The position numbers and the translations under genes were made by a program. A stretch of 64,000 bases of DNA from an uncultured Spirochaetaceae bacterium (GTDB lineage: Bacteria > Spirochaetota > Spirochaetia > Treponematales > Treponemataceae): assembly GCA_902778325.1 (NCBI GenBank), contig CACYWZ010000004.1, positions 62,001-126,000 of the forward strand, read 5' to 3'. The notes under the pieces are model-generated. The model was given only the letters and a program-made list of their open reading frames with translations. It did not search any database and had not been told where the DNA came from. Shown here one piece after another: positions 51,735 through 59,698 of this stretch. Numbering within the stretch: position 1 is the first letter of the stretch; every line of letters starts with the position of its first letter.

Positions 51735-51968
51735 GAGCTCTTTTTGCCTCGCGAACATTTGTTTAAAGCGTCGCTGAGCAAATTTCGTGCTTTAAACAAG
51801 TGTTCAAAGCGTCGCTGGAGCGAATTTTGCACTTTAAACACTTGTTCGTTCGTCCGCTGGCGTCCAGTCTTAAAACGAACATTTGTTATTTTCAACACAA
51901 TTGTTACAGCGATGAAATGACATGGAAAAATATGTCAAAGAAATGATTTTCCTCGTTGCGACAAAAAA
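51735..51968 (-). repeat. Dispersed intergenic element, copy 2 (inverted), with 41-42-bp array
   Basis: AAC-N-GTT palindromes start at 51754, 51795, 51837 and 51878 (41, 42, 41 bp), with GCGTCGCTG words between. Bases 51866-51913 are the exact reverse complement of 40434-40481. The far end (GTTGCGACAAAAAA) again abuts a terminator, that of the chemotaxis gene. Confidence 0.9.
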
Positions 51969-51989
51969 GGCGGTTCAACTTGACCGCCC
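51963..51989 (-). terminator. Terminator after the chemotaxis gene at 52019
   Basis: On the minus strand GGCGGT/ACCGCC stem followed by a T run of six. Confidence 0.8.
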
Positions 51990-52018
51990 TTTTCGACTCG
52001 CATGAGCGTTTTCGCTTC

Positions 52019-54124
52019 TTATACTTTGAACAAGTCGATTTGTGAGCCGATTTTGCTGATTGCGGCGTGAACGTCTTGCGAAATGCCGAGCAACTTGCCG
52101 CCGCTCTCGTCGACTTTCTCAGCGCCCGTTCTCATCTCGTTCATGCTCTCCTGCATAAAGGCGGACGACTCACGGAGCGAGCTCATCTCGCTCAAAATCG
52201 TATCGTTCTTGCTCTCCATCTCCTTTGACGCGTCGTGAACATCGCTCTGACTGTCGTTCATCGTTCGCAAAGCCTCGTTGATTTGGCGGCTTCCTGCGTT
52301 TTGCTCCTGCATTGCGCCCTTAATGCTTTCGACAACTTCGCTTGTCTTTTCGATATGCTCGCTGACGGCGTTCAAAGCGTTGCTGGACTCGCTCGAAGCG
52401 TTCACGACCTGATTGATAGACTCCTTGATAATCGCAATCTGCTCGCCGATTGCCGCGCTCTGCTCGCTTGACGTTTCGCTCAATTTGCGGATTTCGTCTG
52501 CAACAACCGCGAATCCCTTGCCCGCCTCTCCCGCGTGCGCCGCCTCGATAGCCGCATTCATGGCGAGGAGGTTTGTCTGCTCGGCGATGGAAGAAATCGT
52601 AGTGTTCGCCTCAAGAAGCATTTCGCTCTGGCTCTCAATCATCTTGATTTTCTCGTTCACGTCGTTTTGCTTTGCGATACCGATTTTCGCGTTGCTCGTA
52701 AGCTCGTTGAACGAAGACGCCATCTTGTCAACCGACTCGTTTACGCTTGAAATATTGCCAATCATCTGCTCAACAGCCGCCGAAGCCTGCGAGACGCTTC
52801 TTCCCTGCGTGTCGACAAGCGTGTTCAAGCCCGTAATGCTTCCTGAAATATCGTCGACCGCCGTTGATGCCTGATTGACGGAATCGCTCTGAGCTTCAAT
52901 CTGCGTGTTAATCGAGTTGATGTTGTCGATGATTTCGCTGATGGAGCGGGAAGTGTCTTCGGAGCTTATGTTGAGCTGCTCGCCAGAGGAAGCGAGGTTG
53001 TCTTTCGTGAGCTTGACCTCTTTTATGATGCTTTGCAGTTTGTCAAGGAAGGCATCGAACTCAATGATGAGGTCGCCGATTTCATCGCGGATAAACAGCT
53101 TACATCGCTTCGTCAAATCCGCGTCCCCCGTCGCCATTTCGGTGAGGAAGTTCGTGACGTTGTAGATGCGCCACATAAGCCAATGCACAAACGAATATGT
53201 AACGATGATAAAAATCACGATTGCCACCGTCAAAACCGGACAGACAATAGCAAGCGTCTGAGATTGCACCTTGCCCACGATGTTCATATCCTTGGCAATG
53301 AACAACATACCAGAAATCTCGCCATTTGATTCAATCGGACGATAGACGCTGTAGTACTTTTTGCCACGGATTTTCACCAAGCCTTCATATTCTTTGCCGT
53401 TCTTGAGAACAGCCTGCAAAATGTCGCTATTGTCCAGCTTAATGCCAACCATTTCAGAACCGAGCGTGGTGGAAACTCTCGTGTCGCCTGCAAAAACCGT
53501 ACAATGCACATCGTAGCTCGATTGTGCAAGCTCCACAAAACTGGAATTCGTCATATCGTAACCGCAAGCCACCGCGCCCACGATTTCATCGTGATATTCA
53601 ATCGGAGTGAGAGCCACTATACCGAATCCCAGCGAACCGAATTCATCGAAAATGAAAGATTTATTGCCACGAAGCGTGTTCTGCACAGCGGCATTATCGC
53701 CCACATTCTGCCCTGCCATAATGTTGTACGCGCCCTTGGCAATCACGCCGCGCTTGTTTATCACCGCCACAAAATCCGTGCCGCTCGCTTCCCCTGCATC
53801 CTCAATCATCGAAGAAAGCTCGGCTTCGTCGTTCGTGGTGAGCGCCTTGCCAAGCCCTTTGAGGTGCGCGATAAGATTGGAAAATCCTTCCGCCGTGACT
53901 CTCCAATCGACAAACGTGTCAAAACAGCCGTCCGCCGTGTGAACAAGCCCTTTCTGCGTGTCGTGCATCAGACCGCTATTAAAAATGTTCAGCGTCAGAG
54001 TCATCGTGCCAATCACGCAGACGAGAATTGCCGACACAAAAAGCGTAATGAGCTTGGACTTAATCTGCCAGCCACGTTTTGCGCTTGTGTCAAATCGGTC
54101 AAGCTCTTTTCGTTGTTTTCTCAT
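52019..54124 (-). CDS. Methyl-accepting chemotaxis protein with a Cache-like sensor
   Basis: 701 residues. TM1 about 23-46, a periplasmic region of about 255 residues with double-Cache features ([19 protein letters not shown] near 120, [13 protein letters not shown] near 182, [11 protein letters not shown] near 255), TM2 about 293-318 and HAMP (about 320-375). A signalling domain with the tip [18 protein letters not shown] and [14 protein letters not shown] spans about 505-550. The protein ends IDLFKV without a CheR-binding pentapeptide. GAGAGGA lies before the ATG and a TATAAT at 54167-54172 may be its -10 box. Ligand unknown; Cache domains often bind amino acids or organic acids. Confidence 0.95.
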   Translation of the reverse strand: MRKQRKELDRFDTSAKRGWQIKSKLITLFVSAILVCVIGTMTLTLNIFNSGLMHDTQKGLVHTADGCFDTFVDWRVTAEGFSNLIAHLKGLGKALTTNDEAELSSMIEDAGEASGTDFVAVINKRGVIAKGAYNIMAGQNVGDNAAVQNTLRGNKSFIFDEFGSLGFGIVALTPIEYHDEIVGAVACGYDMTNSSFVELAQSSYDVHCTVFAGDTRVSTTLGSEMVGIKLDNSDILQAVLKNGKEYEGLVKIRGKKYYSVYRPIESNGEISGMLFIAKDMNIVGKVQSQTLAIVCPVLTVAIVIFIIVTYSFVHWLMWRIYNVTNFLTEMATGDADLTKRCKLFIRDEIGDLIIEFDAFLDKLQSIIKEVKLTKDNLASSGEQLNISSEDTSRSISEIIDNINSINTQIEAQSDSVNQASTAVDDISGSITGLNTLVDTQGRSVSQASAAVEQMIGNISSVNESVDKMASSFNELTSNAKIGIAKQNDVNEKIKMIESQSEMLLEANTTISSIAEQTNLLAMNAAIEAAHAGEAGKGFAVVADEIRKLSETSSEQSAAIGEQIAIIKESINQVVNASSESSNALNAVSEHIEKTSEVVESIKGAMQEQNAGSRQINEALRTMNDSQSDVHDASKEMESKNDTILSEMSSLRESSAFMQESMNEMRTGAEKVDESGGKLLGISQDVHAAISKIGSQIDLFKV

Positions 54125-54228
54125 ACTAGATATCCTCTCAATAATTTGTGCATTGTGTATCTAAGAATTATAACACGCTCTCTTTTTTTTTCAGTCCGCA
54201 ATTTTTTTTGAGAGCCCCTTGGCGCGCA

Positions 54229-54258
54229 CAAAAAAATCCCCGCCATTTTCGACGGGGA
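54229..54258 (-). terminator. Terminator after the 54277 gene
   Basis: On the minus strand CCCCGTC/GGCGGGG-type stem (CCCCG/CGGGG core) followed by a T run of seven. Confidence 0.8.
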
Positions 54259-54276
54259 ATTGAAAAGGAAAATGCC

Positions 54277-54945
54277 CTATTTTGCAGCCGCGTTTGCTCT
54301 CTCGACGTTTTCCGCGATGATTTTTGAAAGACCCTTCAAGTCTTCGCGAACGTAGCAGACGCTCTCGATATAAGGCAAAAGACACGAGTTGACGAACGCA
54401 AGCGACTGCTTTTTGAGCGACGTCGCACTAAGCGGAAGCGATACCTTTTGCTTCACCGCCTCCTTTCGCGCCTTCAAGAACGCGTCCTCAGCTTCCCAAA
54501 GCTCACTTAGCAGAACGCTCAAACCAGGAAGGGCCTTGATTTTCTCTTCGAGCTCCGCCTTTGACAAGTCGCTTTTGAGACTTGCGATGTCGCTGGACTC
54601 CTCGTCATAGCTCTTGAGCGTCGTCTCTGCTCCGTAGCGCGACACGATTGCGAACAGTTCCTTTGCCGCCGATGAGACCTCCGCGACTGGAATTGCCGTA
54701 AGCCCGTCGAGCAGCTTTATGAGCGCGCGGAACTTCTCGTCTCGCGCCGCGTCCTCTTCTTCAAGACCGCTTGCGGCTCTCTCCTGCTTTATTGCCGACG
54801 AAAGCCCGCTTTGCAATGATTTGATGAGCGCGAAAATCTTTTTGAGGTTTTCGTCTTCCACGCCACTTTCTTCATAAGAAGCCAAAATTGCCGAAAGGAA
54901 AGCGTCAACTGTTCCGTTTCTGGCATTTCCGTTTAGTTTTTTCAT
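54277..54945 (-). CDS. Helical protein of unknown function (possible DUF6261-type)
   Basis: 222 residues, nearly all helix, no signal peptide, rich in Ala, Glu, Leu and Lys. The layout matches the 230-residue protein at 14602: an N-terminal helix pair, a central variable region (SLKSDLSKAELEEKI), and a C-terminal LAFVNSCLLPYIESV in the place of VYFNENIVDYLNFM. Paralogy is inferred from this and is not proved. AGAGGGG precedes the ATG. The gene is monocistronic, between a terminator and a tandem array. No enzymatic motif. Confidence 0.72.
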   Translation of the reverse strand: MKKLNGNARNGTVDAFLSAILASYEESGVEDENLKKIFALIKSLQSGLSSAIKQERAASGLEEEDAARDEKFRALIKLLDGLTAIPVAEVSSAAKELFAIVSRYGAETTLKSYDEESSDIASLKSDLSKAELEEKIKALPGLSVLLSELWEAEDAFLKARKEAVKQKVSLPLSATSLKKQSLAFVNSCLLPYIESVCYVREDLKGLSKIIAENVERANAAAK

Positions 54946-55060
54946 GGAAACCCCTCTAAAAATTGAAATTAAAATCGAGCAAACTCGCCTTAGAATATAA
55001 TTCGTTTTTGTTAATCTGTAAACATTTCGAGAGTTTCATCTCTGGGAATCGTCATTAGCC

Positions 55061-55275
55061 AATAATTCGCTGACTTTTAAAAAAGATGGTCGTTATTTTT
55101 TAATAATTCGTCATTTCTTAAAATAGGATTGAAATTATTAGCCAATAATTCGCCGCTTTTTAAAAAAGCAAACAATTATTAGCTAATAATTCATTACTTT
55201 TAAAAAAGGCAAGCAATTATTGCGCAATAATTCGCTGCTTTTTTTAAATATGAGCAATTATTAGGCAATAATTCT
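55061..55275. repeat. 41-bp array with AATTATTAGCCAATAATT palindromes
   Basis: AATAATTC words start at 55061, 55102, 55144, 55185, 55226 and 55267: spacing 41, 42, 41, 41, 41. Each word ends an imperfect palindrome (AATTATTAGCCAATAATT) and is followed by CGCTG-C-TTTTTAAAAAA. It separates two divergent genes. Bases 54946-55060 show nothing else. Confidence 0.9.
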
Positions 55276-55304
55276 TTTCTTTCGATTTTTGCTGTGAGAA
55301 ATGC

Positions 55305-55310
55305 TATAAT
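55305..55310 (+). promoter_or_regulatory. -10 box TATAAT six bases before ATG
   Basis: Perfect TATAAT, then CACGCT, then the ATG at 55317. No ribosome-binding site and no clear -35. Confidence 0.5.
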
Positions 55311-55316
55311 CACGCT

Positions 55317-55736
55317 ATGAAGTTCTTTTTTCTGTCTGTTTTATTTTTTTTGATTGCAACGTTTTCGTTCGCGCGCGATACAAAAACGCTTCGTGTCGGG
55401 CAGTACGTCATTGAAAACGACGAGATTTTTATGATTTCATCGACTCTTTCGCGCTATGACCACCCGACAGCAGAGCGCCTTCAGCCGCTTTCGCACTTGG
55501 GGCTTTCGCAATCTTTCATCACTGCCATCACGCAGAACGCGGCTGGAAAGTGGCAGGTGGTGTGGAGGGTGGAAGGCGAGAAAGGTGCTTATGATGTGCT
55601 TTTTCAGCTTTCGGTCGGGGACGATTGGCATCTTTTTGCCGTGAGTCCGCAGTCATCTTATGCGAAGGCGCGTGAGGTCGTCTTCCGTGTGGTCTCTCTT
55701 TCAAACAACGCTGTCGAGGTGGAGATGCGGAAATAG
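55317..55736 (+). CDS. Small secreted protein of unknown function
   Basis: 139 residues. A clear signal peptide (MKFFFLSVLFFLIATFSFA, cleavage before RD) is followed by about 120 residues of mixed beta structure with YVIENDEIFMISSTLSRYD and WQVVWRVEGEKGAYDV. No lipobox, so a periplasmic or secreted product is expected. No family recognised. Codon use fits its neighbours. The start is the ATG six bases after TATAAT; there is no Shine-Dalgarno sequence, consistent with a leaderless mRNA. Confidence 0.75.
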   Translation: MKFFFLSVLFFLIATFSFARDTKTLRVGQYVIENDEIFMISSTLSRYDHPTAERLQPLSHLGLSQSFITAITQNAAGKWQVVWRVEGEKGAYDVLFQLSVGDDWHLFAVSPQSSYAKAREVVFRVVSLSNNAVEVEMRK

Positions 55737-55839
55737 CGGGAAGCCATGAAGGCAAGGGATAGAAAAAATAGCCTTGCAAGACATGGGTAATGGTGATATT
55801 TTTATAACAGAAACGATTTTAATTTTTGTGAGGAAACTA

Positions 55840-56865
55840 ATGGATTTCGTTAAGGAATTAAGAGAAAAGGCAAAGAAAGCGGGCAAAACTATCGTTTTGT
55901 GCGAAGGCGAGGACAAACGTGTTGTCGAGGCTGCCAGCGTTATCACAAAAGAGGGAATTGCAAAGATTATCCTCTTGGGAAACAAGGACGATATTGCAAA
56001 GTTCGGCTTTGATATGAGCGGCGTCAACATCGTTGACCCAAAAACAGACGCGAACGCTGACAAGTACGCAGAGATTTTGTTCAAGGCTCGCGAGGGCAAA
56101 ATCAACAAGAAGACAGGTCTTCCTGAGTACGCTGATGTCGCTGCTGCAAAGGTTGCGGCTCTCAAGGATTACACGATGTACGGCGCACTTATCCTCAAGG
56201 CAGGAGACGCTGACGGCTTTGTTTCTGGCGCATGCCACTCAACAGCAAATACTCTCCGCCCAGGCTTGCAGGTCATCAAGACTGCTCCTGGAGTAAGCAC
56301 AGTCTCTTCTTGTTTCATCATGGTTACATCAGAGGGCGCAAACAAGTATCTTCCGAACGGCATCGCAGTTTTCGGCGACTGCGCTATCAACATCAACCCG
56401 ACAGAAGAGCAGCTCGCTGACATCGCAATCGCTTCTGCAAACACAGCAAAGGTCATCGGCGGCATTGAGCCGAAAGTGGCAATGCTCTCATTCTCAACAA
56501 AGGGAAGCGGTGCTGACCCGAAAGACGGCGACACAGTCGGAAAGGTTGTCCGCGCTACAGCTTTGGCAAAGGAAAAGGCTCCGGACTTGGCTCTCGACGG
56601 CGAGTTCCAGTTCGACGCGGCAATCGCTCCAGAAGTCGGCGAGCTTAAAGCACCAGGAAGCGCAGTTGCGGGACACGCAAACGTCTTTATCTTCCCGAAC
56701 ATCAACGCTGGCAACATCGGCTACAAGATTGCTGCACGCATGGGCGGCTGGAAGGCGATTGGCCCTGTCTGTCAGGGATTCGCAAAGCCGTTGAACGACT
56801 TGAGCCGCGGCTGTAACGTTGACGAAATCGTTGACACTGTTGCTGTAACTGCATTGCAAGCATAA
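55840..56865 (+). CDS. pta: Phosphate acetyltransferase
   Basis: 341 residues, the short single-domain class-I Pta (EC 2.3.1.8), which converts acetyl-CoA and phosphate to acetyl phosphate for ATP formation by acetate kinase. IVLCEGEDKRVVEAA near residue 20, DGFVSGACHSTANTLRPGLQ near 127 and MGGWKAIGPVCQG-type residues near 305 fit the family. GAGGAAA eight bases before the ATG decides the start. Codon use looks highly optimised. A strong terminator follows. ackA is not in the window. Confidence 0.95.
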   Translation: MDFVKELREKAKKAGKTIVLCEGEDKRVVEAASVITKEGIAKIILLGNKDDIAKFGFDMSGVNIVDPKTDANADKYAEILFKAREGKINKKTGLPEYADVAAAKVAALKDYTMYGALILKAGDADGFVSGACHSTANTLRPGLQVIKTAPGVSTVSSCFIMVTSEGANKYLPNGIAVFGDCAININPTEEQLADIAIASANTAKVIGGIEPKVAMLSFSTKGSGADPKDGDTVGKVVRATALAKEKAPDLALDGEFQFDAAIAPEVGELKAPGSAVAGHANVFIFPNINAGNIGYKIAARMGGWKAIGPVCQGFAKPLNDLSRGCNVDEIVDTVAVTALQA

Positions 56866-56896
56866 GTTTTTGTTTTTTGGCAAAAACTTTGAAAAG

Positions 56897-56934
56897 AACT
56901 CCATTGTCGATTCAGATAATGGAGTTTTATTTTT
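56897..56934 (+). terminator. Terminator after pta
   Basis: AACTCCATT/AATGGAGTT perfect 9-bp stem followed by TTATTTTT. Confidence 0.85.
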
Positions 56935-57003
56935 CAATAACGGGTGAAATCAATGAAAAATACTGTCATATTTAAGAAATATATACTATAATGCAATGCA
57001 TCT

Positions 57004-59172
57004 ATGAACCGAACAATCACAGTCTCTCTTGTCAAGAAAATGACGATAGGTATTACCTTCCTCACTCTTTCTTTTGTCATTGCGTTGGGCACGATTATTT
57101 ATGTTCGTGTGCAAAATCTCAACAATGCGCAGTTCTCTGAGAAACTCAGCCAGTCTCTGAATCTTATGGATGTTACAATGCGAAACCACTTTGAGAGCAT
57201 TGCAACTTCTACAAAACTCTTTTCTGACACGGACTTGGTAAAAGAGGATAATGACAACATCAAATCCTATGTGAACCTGACTTCCTCAAGCGGCAAAATC
57301 GCTATGACTCCGCTTGAAAACGGAGAGTACGAAGCGAGCGTGTATCGTTTGGCTCGTGCTTTTGTGAACGACAAGGCGGAGCTTTTGGGAGTGAGTTTGG
57401 CTTTGGAAAGCAATGGCGCTTTCACTCGCTATCCTGAGGTTGCTCGCTCAAACAATTACGACAGCCGGAGCCGCTCGTGGTACACGGACGCTGTTAAGGC
57501 GAACGGCAAGGTGCATTTTTCAAAGGCGTACACCACAAGCGCAGGCGAAACGGTTATCGTTGCAAGTTGCATTGTGAAGACTGACAGCGGAAAGCTTCGC
57601 GGTGTTGTTACGGCGGACGCTGATTTGTCGAACTTGCAGGAGTTGTTCCGCTCGATTTCGGGAAGCGATAACACAAAGACTTCGGTGATTTTGTGCGACG
57701 AGGACGGCTCTATTTTGGTCGATACAATCCACCCAGAAAACCTCTTCAAAAACATCAAGGAAACAGGAATTAAGGGCTTAGCAGCGTTTGAGAGCGGAAA
57801 AGAGATGTCGTTTCGGGAGCGGCTCAATGGATACGGCTTTGAAGTTAGGACTATTCCGTCAAAGAATGGCTTTATCCCTCTCAACTACGTTGTCATTGTG
57901 CCTGACGTTGAGTCAAAAAAGAGCAATCAGGCGATTGTTAAGGCGATGCTTTTGCTTCTGGTGGTTGCGATAATTGTTAGCATAATCGTCTCAAATCTCT
58001 TCGGTCGGACGATTGCAAGCCCTCTTCTCAAGGTCACGAATATCCTAAAAAACATTTCAGAGGGCGACGGCGATTTGACTCAGCGTCTTCCAAAACTGTC
58101 AAAAGACGAAATCGGGGAACTATCTGGGCACTTCAACGCTGTTATGGAAAAGCTCTCCGCGTCAATTTCGTCAGTCAAGGACGAGTCGAAGACGATGCAC
58201 AACATTGGACGGACGCTTGCGGACAACGTGAATGAGACTGCGAGCGCGACAACGGAGATTTCGTCTAACATCGAGAGCATGCGCGTTCAGGTGCAGTCGC
58301 AGGCTGCGGGCGTCGAGGAGACGACAGCTACAATGCGCAGTATCGTTGACGGAATAAGCCGCCTTAACGCCGATATTGATTCTCAGTCTGAAAGTGTCGC
58401 TAATTCTTCAAGTGCGATTGACCAGCTCGTCTCTAACATCAGAAGCGTCACAGGCATTCTTGAAGAGAACTCAAGGACGGTCGAAAACCTCACGAGTTCT
58501 GCGGAAGAAGGACGCACTCTTATCGCAAAGACCGTAGATTTGACGCAGAAAATCAGCGAAGACTCAAAAGGTCTCATGGACGCGTCAAAGATTATCCAGA
58601 ACATTGCCTCTCAGACGAACCTTCTTGCCATGAACGCGGCTATCGAGGCTGCTCACGCGGGCGAGACAGGAAAGGGCTTTGCGGTTGTTTCTGACGAAAT
58701 CAGAAAGCTCGCCGAAGACTCGAGCGCACAAGGAAAACACATTTCTGATGTGCTGTCCAAACTTGGACAACTTATCGCAACCGTTGCAAAGAGCGCGGAG
58801 AGCATTCAGCACCAGTTTGCGATTATCTTCACGAACACTCAGGCGGTCAGCAATCAAGAAGCGGTCATCAAGAGCGCAATGGAGGAGCAGAGCGCTGGAA
58901 GCCAGCAGGTTTTGGACGCGATGAAGCAAATCAATACGCTTACGACAAACGTAAAGACGGAATCTGCTGCGATGAAAGAAGGCAGCGTGCAAATCCTTGA
59001 CGAGATGTCAAAGCTAGCCTCTCTCACTGCACAAATAAATAGCGGAATGAGCGAGATGACAGCGGGTGTTGTTGAGATTAGCACAACAATGCAGGACATA
59101 AATCAAAAGTCATCTGAGACAAGCGACAGCATCTCCAAGGTCGCTGAAGTTTTGGGCTCATTCAAAGTCTAA
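57004..59172 (+). CDS. Methyl-accepting chemotaxis protein with a double-Cache sensor
   Basis: 722 residues. TM1 about 12-35, a periplasmic dCache_1-type sensor of about 270 residues ([19 protein letters not shown] near 157, followed by [16 protein letters not shown] near 180), TM2 about 311-333 and HAMP ([19 protein letters not shown] near 338). A signalling domain with the tip [18 protein letters not shown] and [14 protein letters not shown] spans about 530-570. The WY-x-D-A pattern of the sensor is typical of amino-acid-binding Cache domains, so an amino-acid ligand is a reasonable guess. TATAAT at 56987-56992 lies 11 bases before the ATG and no ribosome-binding site is seen. Confidence 0.95.
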   Translation: MNRTITVSLVKKMTIGITFLTLSFVIALGTIIYVRVQNLNNAQFSEKLSQSLNLMDVTMRNHFESIATSTKLFSDTDLVKEDNDNIKSYVNLTSSSGKIAMTPLENGEYEASVYRLARAFVNDKAELLGVSLALESNGAFTRYPEVARSNNYDSRSRSWYTDAVKANGKVHFSKAYTTSAGETVIVASCIVKTDSGKLRGVVTADADLSNLQELFRSISGSDNTKTSVILCDEDGSILVDTIHPENLFKNIKETGIKGLAAFESGKEMSFRERLNGYGFEVRTIPSKNGFIPLNYVVIVPDVESKKSNQAIVKAMLLLLVVAIIVSIIVSNLFGRTIASPLLKVTNILKNISEGDGDLTQRLPKLSKDEIGELSGHFNAVMEKLSASISSVKDESKTMHNIGRTLADNVNETASATTEISSNIESMRVQVQSQAAGVEETTATMRSIVDGISRLNADIDSQSESVANSSSAIDQLVSNIRSVTGILEENSRTVENLTSSAEEGRTLIAKTVDLTQKISEDSKGLMDASKIIQNIASQTNLLAMNAAIEAAHAGETGKGFAVVSDEIRKLAEDSSAQGKHISDVLSKLGQLIATVAKSAESIQHQFAIIFTNTQAVSNQEAVIKSAMEEQSAGSQQVLDAMKQINTLTTNVKTESAAMKEGSVQILDEMSKLASLTAQINSGMSEMTAGVVEISTTMQDINQKSSETSDSISKVAEVLGSFKV

Positions 59173-59191
59173 CCGCTGCTTTTTTCACAAT

Positions 59192-59227
59192 GGCGCTCTG
59201 CAATTTGCTTGCATTGAGCGCCTTTTT
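59192..59227 (+). terminator. Terminator after the chemotaxis gene at 57004
   Basis: GGCGCTCTGCAA/TTGCATTGAGCGCC stem with one bulge and a T run of six. Confidence 0.85.
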
Positions 59228-59264
59228 TATTGAGTTCCCACTCAAGACTGCATTGACGTGAACT

Positions 59265-59455
59265 ACAGTTTAAAGGCTTATGCAGTCTTGCAAAGCAAAT
59301 AAATTCCAGTTTAAACATCTATGCAACGTTGCATCAGTCAATAAATTCCAGTTTAAGCGCTTCTTCACTTTGCATTAGCCAATGAATTCCAGTTTAAACG
59401 CTTATGCAGCGCTGCCTCAGCCTATAAATTCCAGTTCACGACTTACTTCACGCTG
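59265..59455. repeat. 41-42-bp array with CCAGTTTAAACGC units
   Basis: CAGTTTAAA or CAGTT words start at 59266, 59307, 59349, 59390 and 59432: spacing 41, 42, 41, 42. Units contain a second palindrome around ATGCAGC-GCTGCAT (for example GCAACGTTGC near 59323). It lies between convergent genes. Confidence 0.88.
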
Positions 59456-59488
59456 AAGAATAGAAAAAACTGTGGTTAATTGGCTTTT

Positions 59489-59605
59489 TCATTCTGAGCG
59501 AAGTGAACGCAGTTAACGGAGTCGAAGAATCTACATCATAAAACCACAAGGGTCTTTGAAATCACGCGCAGATTTTTCGACTCCACTTCGTTCCTCTCAA
59601 AATGA
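59489..59605. repeat. Long inverted repeat of GAGTCGAAGAATCT type
   Basis: TCATTCTGAGCGAAGTG...GAGTCGAAGAATCT pairs with AGATTTTTCGACTC...CTTCG-CTCTCAAAATGA further on, giving an imperfect hairpin about 117 bases long. Short repeats with these words occur between genes in many unrelated bacterial genomes (general knowledge). It sits just beside the aspS terminator. Confidence 0.75.
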
Positions 59606-59650
59606 CAAAAAACAGCACAAGAAGCCATTTATACTTCCTGTGCTGTTTTT
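59604..59650 (-). terminator. Terminator after aspS
   Basis: AACAGCACA-GAAG/CTTC-TGTGCTGTT stem with T runs on both strands. Confidence 0.85.
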
Positions 59651-59698
59651 GTTTATCTTACAGAATAGGCTTTGCCCTTATAAATCAAGCTGTGCCTG

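Noticed and set aside
51653..52018. Purine riboswitch before purL
   Set aside because: The -10 box ends five bases before the ATG, so there is no leader that could hold a riboswitch; the region is a repeat element.
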